From positions 15,508,060 through 15,572,059 of the forward strand of contig OZ038529.1 of assembly GCA_964036665.1 (NCBI GenBank): a DNA stretch of 64,000 nucleotides, given 5' to 3'. Position 1 is the first letter of the stretch. The number at the start of each line of letters is the position of its first letter. This DNA comes from Gordius sp. MW1. Its lineage: Eukaryota > Nematomorpha > Gordioida > Gordea > Gordiidae. The notes beneath the pieces were generated by a model. That model searched no databases. It had not been told where the DNA came from and saw nothing but the letters and a program-made list of their open reading frames with translations. The position numbers and the translations under genes are program-made. Below are positions 11,776 through 26,300 of this stretch, piece by piece.

Positions 11776-14700
11776 ATATATTTTTTTACGCTCTTTCACA
11801 TAGAATCGAAAAAAATAAATATTTTTATCTCAAAATTTTTCACATATTTTTCTTTGAACCGTATTCATCCGATGAAAGTTGTCGTTTTCAGACGTGGTTT
11901 CTATGATCCCAAGTAAAAATTTATCAGAATCTGAAAACTATTACTTTGAAATCATGATCGCATAGAGCCATTTTCAAAAATTAAGCATCACGTTGCGATA
12001 CAACAAACTAATCGCAACAATAAAACGTTGTCTTTTGTCAAAATGATAGTTCTCGCAGCTTAAAACCTCTTTTCGGAAGTCAATCGAGGATAATAGGATT
12101 CTTAAATTGGCTTACTTTTATATATTTTTTCATGCTCTTTCACATAGAATCGAAAAAAATAAATATTTTTACCTCAAAATTTTTCACATATTTTTCTTTG
12201 GACCGTATTCATCCGATGAAAGTTGTCGTTTTCAGACGTGGTTTCTATGATCCCAAGTAATAATTCATCAGAATCTGAAAACTATTACTTTGAAATCATG
12301 ATCGCATAGAGCCATTTTGAAAAATTAAGCATCACGTTGCGATGCAACAAACTAATCGCAACAATAAAACGTTGTCTTTTGTCAAAATGATAGTTCTCGC
12401 AGCTTAAAACCTCTTTGCGGAAGTGAATCGAGGATAATAGGAATCTCAGATTGGCTTACTTTTATATATTTTTTTACGCTCTTTCACATAGAATCGAAAA
12501 AAATAAATATTTTTACCTCAAAATTTTTCACATATTTTTCTTTGGACCGTATTCATCCGATGAAAGTTGTCGTTTTCAGACGTGGTTTCTTTGATCCCAA
12601 GTAATAATTTATCAGAATCTGAAAACTATTACTTTGAAATCATGATCGCATAATGCATTTTTGAAAAATTAAGCACTCACGTTGCGATACAACAAACTAA
12701 TCGCAACAATAAAACGTTGTCTTTTGTCAAAATGATAGTTCTCGCAGCTTAAAACCTCTTTGCGGAAGTGAATCGAGGATAATAGGATTCTCAGATTGGC
12801 TTACTTTTATATATTTTTTTACGCTCTTTCACATAGAATCGAAAAAAATAAATATTTTTACCTCAAAATTTTTCACATATTTTTCTTTGAACCGTATTCA
12901 TCCGATGAAAGTTGTCGTTTTCAGACGTGGTTTCTATGATCCCAAGTAAAAATTTATCAGAATCTGAAAACTTTTACTTTGAAATCATGATCGCATAATG
13001 GATTTTTGAAAAATTAAGCATCACGTTGCGATACAACAAACTAATCGCAACAATAAAACGTTGTCTTTTGTCAAAATGATAGTTCTCGCAGCTTAAAACC
13101 TCTTTTCGGAAGTCAATCGAGGATAATAGGATTCTCAAATTGGCTTACTTTTATATATTTTTTCATGCTCTTTCACATAGAATCGAAAAAAATAAATATT
13201 TTTACCTCAAAATTTTTCACATATTTTTCTTTGGACCGTATTCATCCGATGAAAGTTGTCGTTTTCAGACGTGGTTTCTATGATCCCAAGTAATAATTTG
13301 TCAGAATCTGAAAACTATTACTTTGAAATCATGATCGCATAATGGATTTTTGAAAAATTAAGCATCACGTTGCGATACAACAAACTAATCGCAACAATAA
13401 AACGTTGTCTTTTGTCAAAATGATAGTTCTCGCAGCTTAAAACCTCTTTTCGGAAGTCAATCGAGGATAATAGGATTCTCAAATTGGCTTACTTTTATAT
13501 ATTTTTTCATGCTCTTTCACATAGAATCGAAAAAAATAAATATTTTTACCTCAAAATTTTTCACATATTTTTCTTTGGACCGTATTCATCCGATGAAAGT
13601 TGTCGTTTTCAGACGTGGTTTCTTTGATCCCAAGTAATAATTTATCAGAATCTGAAAACTATTACTTTGAAATCATGATCGCATAATGCATTTTTGAAAA
13701 ATTAAGCACTCACGTTGCGATACAACAAACTAATCGCAACAATAAAACGTTGTCTTTTGTCAAAATGATAGTTCTCGCAGCTTAAAACCTCTTTGCGGAA
13801 GTGAATCGAGGATAATAGGATTCTCAGATTGGCTTACTTTTATATATTTTTTTACGCTCTTTCACATAGAATCGAAAAAAATAAATATTTTTACCTCAAA
13901 ATTTTTCACATATTTTTCTTTGAACCGTATTCATCCGATGAAAGTTGTCGTTTTCAGACGTGGTTTCTATGATCCCAAGTAAAAATTTATCAGAATCTGA
14001 AAACTATTACTTTGAAATCATGATCGCATAATGGATTTTTGAAAAATTAAGCATCACGTTGCGATGCAACAAACTAATCGCAACAATAAAACGTTGTCTT
14101 TTGTCAAAATGATAGTTCTCGCAGCTTAAAACCTCTTTGCGGAAGTGAATCGAGGATAATAGGAATCTCAGATTGGCTTACTTTTATATATTTTTTTACG
14201 CTCTTTCACATAGAATCGAAAAAAATAAATATTTTTACCTCAAAATTTTTCACATATTTTTCTTTGGACCGTATTCATCCGATGAAAGTTGTCGTTTTCA
14301 GACGTGGTTTCTATGATCCCAAGTAAAAATTTATCAGAATCTGAAAACTATTACTTTGAAATCATGATCGCATAGAGCCATTTTCAAAAATTAAGCATCA
14401 CGTTGCGATACAACAAACTAATCGCAACAATAAAACGTTGTCTTTTGTCAAAATGATAGTTCTCGCAGCTTAAAACCTCTTTTCGGAAGTCAATCGAGGA
14501 TAATAGGATTCTTAAATTGGCTTACTTTTATATATTTTTTCATGCTCTTTCACATAGAATCGAAAAAAATAAATATTTTTACCTCAAAATTTTTCACATA
14601 TTTTTCTTTGGACCGTATTCATCCGATGAAAGTTGTCGTTTTCAGACGTGGTTTCTATGATCCCAAGTAATAATTCATCAGAATCTGAAAACTATTACTT

Positions 14701-16320
14701 TGAAATCATGATCGCATAGAGCCATTTTGAAAAATTAAGCATCACGTTGCGATGCAACAAACTAATCGCAACAATAAAACGTTGTCTTTCGTCAAAATGA
14801 TAGTTCTCGCAGCTTAAAACCTCTTTTCGGAAGTCAATCGAGGATAATAGGATTCTCAAATTGTCTTACTTATATATGTTTTTTTATGCTCTTTCACATA
14901 CTATCGAAAAAAATAAATATTTTTACCTCAAAATTTTTCACATATTTTTCTTTGGACCGTATTCATCCGATGAAAGTTGTCGTTTTCAGACGTGGTTTCT
15001 ATGATCCCAAGTAATAATTTGTCAGAATCTGAAAACTATTACTTTGAAATCATGATCGCAGAATGCATTTTTGAAAAATTAAGCACTCACGTTGCGATAC
15101 AACAAACTAATCGCAACAATAAAACGTTGTCTTTTGTCAAAATGATAGTTCTCGCAGCTTAAAACCTCTTTGCGGAAGTGAATCGAGGATAATAGGATTC
15201 TCAGATTGGCTTACTTTTATATATTTTTTTACGCTCTTTCACATAGAATCGAAAAAAATAAATATTTTTACCTAAAAATTTTTCACATATTTTTCTTTGA
15301 ACCGTATTCATCCGATGAAAGTTGTCGTTTTCAGACGTGGTTTCTATGATCCCAAGTAAAAATTTATCAGAATCTGAAAACTATTACTTTGAAATCATGA
15401 TCGCATAATGGATTTTTGAAAAATTAAGCATCACGTTGCGATACAACAAACTAATCGCAACAATAAAACGTTGTCTTTTGTCAAAATGATAGTTCTCGCA
15501 GCTTAAAACCTCTTTTCGGAAGTCAATCGAGGATAATAGGATTCTCAAATTGGCTTACTTTTATATATTTTTTCATGCTCTTTCACATAGAATCGAAAAA
15601 AATAAATATTTTTACCTCAAAATTTTTCACATATTTTTCTTTGAACCGTATTCATCCGATGAAAGTTGTCGTTTTCAGACGTGGTTTCTATGATCCCAAG
15701 TAAAAATTTATCAGAATCTGAAAACTATTACTTTGAAATCATGATCGCATAGAGCCATTTTCAAAAATTAAGCATCACGTTGCGATACAACAAACTACGC
15801 AACAATAAAACGTTGTCTTTTGTCAAATGATAGTTCTCGCAGCTTAAAACCTCTTTTCGGAAGACAATCGAGGATAATAGGAATCTCAGATTGGCTTACT
15901 TTTATATATTTTTTTACGCTCTTTCACATAGAATCGAAAAAAATAAATATTTTTACCTCAAAATTTTTCACATATTTTTCTTTGGACCGTATTCATCCGA
16001 TGAAAGTTGTCGTTTTCAGACGTGGTTTCTTTGATCCCAAGTAATAATTTATCAGAATCTGAAAACTATTACTTTGAAATCATGATCGCATAATGCATTT
16101 TTGAAAAATTAAGCACTCACGTTGCGATACAACAAACTAATCGCAACAATAAAACGTTGTCTTTTGTCAAAATGATAGTTCTCGCAGCTTAAAACCTCTT
16201 TGCGGAAGTCAATCGAGGATAATAGGATTCTCAAATTGTCTTACTTTTATATATTTTTTTATGCTCTTTCACATACTATCGAAAAAAATAAATATTTTTA
16301 CGTCAAAATTTTTCACATAT
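11776..16320 (+). repeat. Large HOR block, copy 2 (22-monomer spacing)
   Basis: Repeats 4200-8750 at an offset of 7576 bp. Small indels distinguish it, including a 3-base loss within the dyad spacer near 15797. Beyond about 16200 it joins sequence resembling the region after 10000 in the first copy, that is, after the second 4-mer unit. This places the 4-mer duplication in copy 1 only, or its loss in copy 2. Confidence 0.83.
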
Positions 16321-19300
16321 TTTTCTTTGAACCGTATTCATCCGATGAAAGTTGTCGTTTTCAGACGTGGTTTCTATGATCCCAAGTAAAAATTTATCAG
16401 AATCAGAAAATTACTTTGAAATCATGATCGCATAATGGATTTTTGAAAAATTAAGCATCACGTTGCGATACAACAAACTAATCGCAACAATAAAACGTTG
16501 TCTTTTGTCAAAATGATAGTTCTCGCAGCTTAAAACCTCTTTTCGGAAGTCAATCGAGGATAATAGGATTCTCAAATTGGCTTACTTTTATATATTTTTT
16601 CATGCTCTTTCACATAGAATCGAAAAAAATAAATATTTTTACCTCAAAATTTTTCACATATTATTCTTTGAACCGTATTCATCCGATGAAAGTTGTCGTT
16701 TTCAGACGTGGTTTCTATGATCCCAAGTAAAAATTTATCAGAATCTGAAAACTATTACTTTGAAATCATGATCGCATAGAGCCATTTTCAAAAATTAAGC
16801 ATCACGTTGCGATACAACAAACTAATCGCAACAATAAAACGTTGTCTTTTGTCAAATGATAGTTCTCGCAGCTTAAAACCTCTTTTCGGAAGTCAATCGA
16901 GGATAATAGGATTCTCAAATTGGCTTACTTTTATATATTTTTTCATGCTCTATCACATAGAATCGAAAAAAATAAATATTTTTACCTCAAAATTTTTCAC
17001 ATATTTTTCTTTCAACCGTATACATCCGCTGAAAGTTGTCGTTTTCAGACGTGGTTTCCATCATAAAAGTAAAAATTTATCAGAATCAGAAAACTATTAC
17101 TTTGAAATCATGATCGCATAATGCATTTTTGAAAAATTAAGCACTCACGTTGCGATACAACAAACTAATCGCAACAATAAAACGTTGTCTTTTGTCAAAA
17201 TGTTAGTTCTCGCAGCTTAAAACCTCTTTGCGGAAGTCAATCGAGGATAATAGGGTTCTCAAATTGGCTTACTTTTATATATTTTTTTACGCTCTTTCAC
17301 ATAGAATCGAAAAAAATAAATATTTTTACCTCAAAATTTTTCACATATTTTTCTTTGGACCGTATTCATCCGATGAAAGTTGTCGTTTTCAGACGTGGTT
17401 TCTATGATCCCAAGTAATAATTTGTCAGAATCTGAAAACTATTACTTTGAAATCATGATCGCAGAATGCATTTTTGAAAAATTAAGCACTCACGTTGCGA
17501 TACAACAAACTAATCGCAACAATAAAACGTTGTCTTTTGTCAAAATGATAGTTCTCGCAGCTTAAAACCTCTTTGCGGAAGTGAATCGAGGATAATAGGA
17601 TTCTCAGATTGGCTTACTTTTATATATTTTTTTACGCTCTTTCACATAGAATCGAAAAAAATAAATATTTTTACCTCAAAATTTTTCACATATTTTTCTT
17701 TCAACCGTATGCATCCGATGAGGTTGTCGTTTTCAGACGTGGTTTCCATGATAAAAAGTAAAAATTTATCAGAATCAGAAAACTATTACTTTGAAATCAT
17801 GATCGCATAATGCATTTTTGAAAAATTAAGCACTCACGTTGCGATACAACAAACTAATCGCAACAATAAAACGTTGTCTTTTGTCAAAATGATAGTTCTC
17901 GCAGCTTAAAACCTCTTTGCGGAAGTCAATCGAGGATAATATGATTCTCAAATTGGCTTACTTTTATATATTTTTTTACGCTCTTTCACATAGAATCGAA
18001 AAAAATAAATATTTTTACCTCAAAATTTTTCACATATTTTTCTTTGGACCGTATTCATCCGATGAAAGTTGTCGTTTTCAGACGTGGTTTCTATGATCCC
18101 AAGTAATAATTTATCAGAATCTGAAAATTATTACTTTGAAATCATGATCGCATAGAGCCATTTTGAAAAATTAAGCATCACGTTGCGATGCAACAAACTA
18201 ATCGCAACAATAAAACGTTGTCTTTTGTCAAAATGATAGTTCTCGCAGCTTAAAACCTCTTTTCGGAAGTCAATCGAGGATAATAGGATTCTCAAATTGG
18301 CTTACTTTTATATATTTTTTCATGCTCTTTCACATACTATCGAAAAAAATAAATATTTTTACCTCAAAATTTTTTACATATTTTCTTTGAACCGTATTCA
18401 TCCGATGAAAGTTGTCGTTTTCAGACGTGGTTTCTATGATCCCAAGTAAAAATTTATCAGAATCTGAAAACTATTACTTTGAAATCATGATCGCATAATG
18501 CATTTTTGAAAAATTAAGCACTCACGTTGCGATACAACAAACTAATCGCAACAATAAAACGTTGTCTTTTGTCAAAATGATAGTTCTCGCAGCTTAAAAC
18601 CTCTTTGCGGAAGTCAATCGAGGATAATAGGATTCTCAAATTGGGTTACTTTTATATATTTTTTTACGCTCTTTCACATACTATCGAAAAAAATAAATAT
18701 TTTTACCTCAAAATTTTTCACATATTTTTCTTTGAACCGTATTCATCCGATGAAAGTTGTCGTTTTCCGACGTGGTTTCTATGATCCCAAGTAATAATTT
18801 GTCAGAATCTGAAAACTATTACTTTGAAATCATGATCGCAGAATGCATTTTTGAAAAATTAAGCACTCACGTTGAGATACAACAAACTAATCGCAACAAT
18901 AAAACGTTGTCTTTTGTCAAAATGATAGTTCTCGCAGCTTAAAACCTCTTTCCGGAAGTGAATCGAGGATAATAGGATTCTCAGATTGGCTTACTTTTAT
19001 ATATTTTTTTACGCTCTTTCACATAGAATCGAAAAAAATAAATATTTTTACCTCAAAATTTTTCACATATTTTTCTTTCAACCGTATGCATCGGATGAGG
19101 TTGTCGTTTTCAGACGTGGTTTCCATGACAAAAAGTAAAAATTTATCAGAATCAGAAAACTATTACTTTGAAATCATGATCGCATAATGCATTTTTGAAA
19201 AATTAAGCACTCACGTTGCGATACAACAAACTAATCGCAACAATAAAACGTTGTCTTTTGTCAAAATGATAGTTCTCGCAGCTTAAAACCTCTTTCCGGA

Positions 19301-21656
19301 AGTCAATCGAGGATAATAGGATTTTCAAATTGGCTTACTTTTATATATTTTTTCACGCTCTTTCACATACTATCGAAAAAAATAAATATTTTTACCTCAA
19401 AATTTTTCTCATATTTTTCTTTGAACCGTATTCATCCGATGAAAGTTGTCGTTTTCAGACGTGGATTCTATGATCCCAAGTAAAAATTTATGAGAATCTG
19501 AAAACTATTACTTTGAAATCATGATCGCATAGAGCCATTTTCAAAAATTAAGCATCACGTTGCGATACAAAAAACTAATCGCAACAATAAAACGTTGTCT
19601 TTTGTCAAAATGATAGTTCTCGCAGCTTAAAATCTCTTTTCGGAAGTCAATCGAGGATAATAGGATTCTTAAATTGGCTTACTTTTATATATTTTTTCAT
19701 GCTCTTTAACATAGAATCGAAAAAAATAAATATTTTTACCTCAAAATTTTTCACATATTTTTCTTTGGACCGTATTCATCCGATGAAAGTTGTCGTTTTC
19801 AGACGTGGTTTCTATGATCCCAAGTAATAATTTATCAGAATCTGAAAACTATTACTTTGAAATCATGATCGCATAGAGCCATTTTGAAAAATTAAGCATC
19901 ACGTTGCGATGCAACAAACTAATCGCAACAATAAAACGTTGTCTTTTGTCAAAATGATAGTTCTCACAGCTTAAAACCTCTTTTCGGAAGTCAATCGAGG
20001 ATAATAGGATTCTCAAATTGGCTTACTTTTATATATTTTTTCATGCTGTTTCACATAGAATCGAAAAAAATAAATATTTTTACCTCATTTTTCACATATT
20101 TTTCTTTGAACCGTATTCATCCGATGAAAGTTGTCGTTTTCAGACGTGGTTTCTATGATCCCCAGTAAAAATTTATCAGAATCTAAAAACTATTACTTTG
20201 AAATCATAATCGCATAGAGCAGTTTTCAAAAATTAAGCACTCACGTTGCGATACAACAAACTAATCGCAACAATAAAACGTTGTCTTTTGTCAAAATGAT
20301 AGTTCTCGCAGCTTAAAACCTCTTTTTGGAAGTCAATCGAGGATAATAGGATTCTCAAATTTTTTCATGCTCTTTCACATAGAATTGAAAAAAATAAATA
20401 TTTTTACCTCAAAATTTTTCACATATTTTTCTTTGAACCGTATTCATCCGATGAAAGTTGTCGATTTCAGACGTGGTTTCTATGATCCCAAGTAAAAATT
20501 TATCAGAATCTAAAAACTATTACTTTAAAATCATAATCGCATAGAGAAGTTTTCAAAATTCAGCACTCACGTTGCGATACAACAAACTAATCGCAACAAT
20601 AAAACGTTGTCTTTTGTCAAAATGATAGTTCTCGCAGCTTAAAACCTCTTTGCGGAAGTCAATCGAGGATAATAGGATTCTCAAATTGACTTACTTTTAT
20701 ATATTTTTTTACGCTCTTTCACATAGAATCGAAAAAAATAAATAGTTTTACCTCAAAATTTTTCACATATTTTTCTTTGGACCGTATTCATCCGATGAAA
20801 GTTGTCGTTTTCAGACGTGGTTTCTATGATCCCAAGTAATAATTTATCAGAATCTGAAAACTATTACTTTGAAATCATGATCGCATAGAGCCATTTTGAA
20901 AAATTAAGCACTCACGTTGCGATACAACAAACTAATCGCAACAATAAAACGTTGTCTTTTGTCAAAATGATAGTTCTCGCAGCTTAAAACCTCTTTGCGG
21001 AAGTGAATCGAGGATAATAGGATTCTCAGATTGACTTACTTTTATATATTTTTTCATGCTCTTTCACATAGAATCGAAAAAAATAAATATTTTTACCTCA
21101 AAATTTTTCACATATTTTTCTTTGGACCGTATTCATCCGATGAAAGTTGTCGTTTTCAGACGTGGTTTCTATGATCCCAAGTAATAATTTATCAGAATCT
21201 GAAAACTATTACTTTGAAATCATGATCGCATAGAGCCATTTTGAAAAATTAAGCACTCACGTTGCGATACAACAAACTAATCGCAACAATAAAACGTTGT
21301 CTTTTGTCAAAATGATAGTTCTCGCAGCTTAAAACCTCTTTGCGGAAGTGAATCGAGGATAATAGGATTCTCAGATTGACTTACTTTTATATATTTTTTC
21401 ATGCTCTTTCACATAGAAACGAAAAAAATAAATATTTTTACCTCAAAATTTTTCACATATTTTTCTTTGGACCGTATTCATCCGATGAAAGTTGTCGTTT
21501 TCAGACGTGGTTTCTATGATCCCAAGTAATAATTTATCAGAATCTGAAAACTATTACTTTGAAATCATGATCGCATAGAGCCATTTTGAAAAATTAAGCA
21601 TCACGTTGCGATGCAACAAACTAATCGCAACAATAAAACGTTGTCTTTTGTCAAAA
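16321..21656 (+). repeat. Mixed satellite monomers with a local 4-mer repeat
   Basis: About 15 monomers with more scattered variation than the blocks to the left. A segment near 17290-17900 recurs at about 18670-19270 (1377 bp spacing). Both copies carry the GCAGAATGC spelling followed by a monomer with CTTTCAACCGTATGCATC and GATGAGGTTGTCG. Two adjacent, nearly identical monomers lie near 20970-21650 (345 bp spacing, both with CTCAGATTGACTTAC). Two shortened monomers lie at about 19960-20630. No gene or other element is seen. Confidence 0.85.
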
Positions 21657-23371
21657 TGATAGTTCTCGCAGCTTAAAACCTCTTTTCGGAAGTCAATCGA
21701 GGATAATAGGATTCTCAAATTGGCTTACTTTTATATATTTTTTCACGCTCTTTCACATACTATCGAAAAAAATAAATATTTTTACCTCAAAATTTTTCAC
21801 ATATTTTTCTTTGAACCGTATTCATCCGATGAAAGTTGTCGTTTTCAGACGTGGTTTCTACCAAGTAAAAATTTATCAGAATCTGAAAACTATTCCTTTG
21901 AAATCATGATCGCATATTTTCAAAAATTAAGCATCACGTTGCGATACAACAAACTAATCGCAACAATAAAACGTTGTCTTTTGTCAAAATGTTAGTTCTC
22001 GCAGCTTAAAACCTCTTTGCGGAAGTCAATCGAGGATAATAGGATTCTCAAATTGGCTTACTTTTATATAATTTTTTACGCTCTTTCACATAGAATCGAA
22101 AAAAATAAATATTTTTACCTCAAAATTTTTCACATATTTTTCTTTCAACCGAATTGCATCCGATGAAAGTTGTCGTTTTCAGACGTGGTTTCTATGATCC
22201 CAAGTAATAATTTATCAGAATCTGAAAACTATTACTTTGAAATCATGATCGCATAGAGCCATTTTGAAAAATTAAGCACTCACGTTGCGATACAACAAAC
22301 TAATCGCAACAATAAAAAGTTGTCTTTTGTCAAAATGTTAGTTCTCGCAGCTTAAAACCTCTTTGCGGAAGTCAATCGAGGATAATAGGATTCTCAAATT
22401 GGCTTACTCTTATATATTTTTTTACGCTCTTTCACATATAATCGAAAAAAATAAATATTTTTACCTTAAAATTTTTCACATATTTTTCTTTCAACCGAAT
22501 TGCATCCGATGAAAGTTGTCGTTTTCAGACGTGGTTTCTATGATCCCAAGTAATAATTTATCAGAATCTGAAAACTATTACTTTGAAATCATGATCGCAT
22601 AGAGCCATTTTGAAAAATTAAGCACTCACGTTGCGATACAACAAACTAATCGCAACAATAAAACGTTGTCTTTTGTCAAAATGATATGTCTCGCAGCTTA
22701 AAACCTCTTTGCGGAAGTGAATCGAGGATAATAGGATTCTCAGATTGGCTTACTTTTATATATTTTTTTACGCTCTTTCACATAGAATCGAAAAAAATAA
22801 ATATTTTTACTTCAAAATTTTTCACATATTTTTCTTTGGACCGTATTCATCCGATGAAAGTTTTCGTTTTCAGACGTGGTTTCTATGATCCCAAGTAAAA
22901 ATTTATCAGAATCAGAAAACTATTACTTTGAAATCATGATCGCATAATGCATTTTTGAAAAATTAAGCACTCACGTTGCGATACAACAAACTAATCGCAA
23001 CAATAAAACGTTGTCTTTTGTCAAAATGTTAGTTCTCGCAGCTTAAAACCTCTTTGCGGAAGTCAATCGAGGATAATAGGATTCTCAAATTGGCTTACTC
23101 TTATATATTTTTTTACGCTCTTTCACATAGAATCGAAAAAAATAAATATTTTTACCTTAAAATTTTTCACATATTTTTCTTTCAACCGTATGCATCCGAT
23201 GAAAGTTGTCGTTTTCAGACGTGGTTTCTATGATCCCAAGTAATAATTTATCAGAATCTGAAAACTATTACTTTGAAATCATGATCGCATAGAGCCATTT
23301 TGAAAAATTAAGCACTCACGTTGCGATACAACAAACTAATCGCAACAATAAAACGTTGTCTTTTGTTAAAA
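21657..23371 (+). repeat. 5-mer HOR unit (1715 bp)
   Basis: Five monomers whose order of variants is repeated immediately downstream from 23372. The first has two 6 bp losses (GGTTTCTACCAAG, GCATATTTTCAAAAATT). The next two carry CCGAATTGCATCCG. The fourth starts ATGATATGTCTCGC and has AAAGTTTTCG. The fifth has TTACTCTTATATAT and ACCGTATGCATCC. The same five-monomer order also begins the two following 12/13-mer copies. Confidence 0.85.
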
Positions 23372-26300
23372 TGATAGTTCTTGCAGCTTAAAACCTCTTT
23401 GCGGAAGTCAATCGAGGATAATAGGATTCTCAAATTGGCTTACTTTTATATATTTTTTCACGCTCTTTCACATACTATCGAAAAAAATAAATATTTTTAC
23501 CTCAAAATTTTTCACATATTTTTCTTTGAACCGTATTCATCCGATGAAAGTTGTCGTTTTCAGACGTGGTTTCTACCAAGTAAAAATTTATCAGAATCTG
23601 AAAACTATTCCTTTGAAATCATGATCGCATATTTTCAAAAATTAAGCATCACGTTGCGATACAACAAACTAATCGCAACAATAAAACGTTGTCTTTTGTC
23701 AAAATGTTAGTTCTCGCAGCTTAAAACCTCTTTGCGGAAGTCAATCGAGGATAATAGGATTCTCAAATTGGCTTACTTTTATATAATTTTTTACGCTCTT
23801 TCACATAGAATCGAAAAAAATAAATATTTTTACCTCAAAATTTTTCACATATTTTTCTTTCAACCGAATTGCATCCGATGAAAGTTGTCGTTTTCAGACG
23901 TGGTTTCTATGATCCCAAGTAATAATTTATCAGAATCTGAAAACTATTACTTTGAAATCATGATCGCATAGAGCCATTTTGAAAAATTAAGCACTCACGT
24001 TGCGATACAACAAACTAATCGCAACAATAAAAAGTTGTCTTTTGTCAAAATGTTAGTTCTCGCAGCTTAAAACCTCTTTGCGGAAGTCAATCGAGGATAA
24101 TAGGATTCTCAAATTGGCTTACTCTTATATATTTTTTTACGCTCTTTCACATATAATCGAAAAAAATAAATATTTTTACCTTAAAATTTTTCACATATTT
24201 TTCTTTCAACCGAATTGCATCCGATGAAAGTTGTCGTTTTCAGACGTGGTTTCTATGATCCCAAGTAATAATTTATCAGAATCTGAAAACTATTACTTTG
24301 AAATCATGATCGCATAGAGCCATTTTGAAAAATTAAGCACTCACGTTGCGATACAACAAACTAATCGCAACAATAAAACGTTGTCTTTTGTCAAAATGAT
24401 ATGTCTCGCAGCTTAAAACCTCTTTGCGGAAGTGAATCGAGGATAATAGGATTCTCAGATTGGCTTACTTTTATATATTTTTTTACGCTCTTTCACCTAG
24501 AATCGAAAAAAATAAATATTTTTACTTCAAAATTTTTCACATATTTTTCTTTGGACCGTATTCATCCGATGAAAGTTTTCGTTTTCAGACGTGGTTTCTA
24601 TGATCCCAAGTAAAAATTTATCAGAATCAGAAAACTATTACTTTGAAATCATGATCGCATAATGCATTTTTGAAAAATTAAGCACTCACGTTGCGATACA
24701 ACAAACTAATCGCAACAATAAAACGTTGTCTTTTGTCAAAATGTTAGTTCTCGCAGCTTAAAACCTCTTTGCGGAAGTCAATCGAGGATAATAGGATTCT
24801 CAAATTGGCTTACTCTTATATATTTTTTTACGCTCTTTCACATAGAATCGAAAAAAATAAATATTTTTACCTTAAAATTTTTCACATATTTTTCTTTCAA
24901 CCGTATGCATCCGATGAAAGTTGTCGTTTTCAGACGTGGTTTCTATGATCCCAAGTAATAATTTATCAGAATCTGAAAACTATTACTTTGAAATCATGAT
25001 CGCATAGAGCCATTTTGAAAAATTAAGCACTCACGTTGCGATACAACAAACTAATCGCAACAATAAAACGTTGTCTTTTGTCAAAATGATAGTTCTCGCA
25101 GCTTAAAACCTCTTTGCGGAAGTCAATCGAGGATAATAGGATTCTCAAATTGGCTTACTCTTATATATTTTTTTACGCTCTTTCACATAGAATCGAAAAA
25201 AATAAATATTTTTACCTCAAAATTTTTCACATATTTTTCTTTGGACCGTATTCATCCGATGAAAGTTTTCGTTTTCAGACGTGGTTTCTATGATCCCAAG
25301 TAAAAATTTATCAGAATCTAAAAACCACTACTTTGAAATCATAATCGCATAGAGCAGTTTTCAAAAATTAAGCACTCACGTTGCGATACAACAAACTAAT
25401 CGGTACAATAAAACGTTGTCTTTTGTCAAAATGAATATTTCTGGCAGCTTAAAACCTCTTTTCGGAAGTAAATCGAGGATAATCGGATTCTCAAATTGGC
25501 TTACTTTTATATATTTTTTTACGCTCTTTCACATAGAATCGAAAAAAATAAATATTTTTACCTCAAAATTTTTCACATATTTTTCTTTGGACCGTAATCA
25601 TCCGATGAAAGTTGTCGTTTTCAGACGTGGTTTCTATGATCCCAAGTAATAATTTATCAGAATCTGAAAACTATTACTTTGAAATCATGATCGCATAGAG
25701 CCATTTTGAAAAATTAAGCATCACGTTGCGATGCAACAAACTAATCGCAACAATAAAACGTTGTCTTTTGTCAAAATGATAGTTCTCGCAGCTTAAAACC
25801 TCTTTTCGGAAGTCAATCGAGGATAATAGGATTCTCAAATTGGCTTACTTTTATATATTTTTTCACGCTCTTTCACATACTATCGAAAAAAATAAATATT
25901 TTTACCTCAAAATTTTTCACATATTTTTCTTTGAACCGTATTCATCCGATGAAAGTTGTCGTTTTCAGACGTGGTTTCTATGATCCCAAGTAAAAATTTA
26001 TCAGAATCTGAAAACTATTCCTTTGAAATCATGATCGCATATTTTCAAAAATTAAGCATCACGTTGCGATACAACAAACTAATCGCAACAATAAAACGTT
26101 GTCTTTTGTCAAAATGTTAGTTCTCGCAGCTTAAAACCTCTTTGCGGAAGTCAATCGAGGATAATAGGATTCTCAAATTGGCTTACTTTTATATAATTTT
26201 TTACGCTCTTTCACATAGAATTGAAAAAAATAAATATTTTTACCTCAAAATTTTTCACATATTTTTCTTTGGACCGTATGCATCCGATGAAAGTTGTCGT

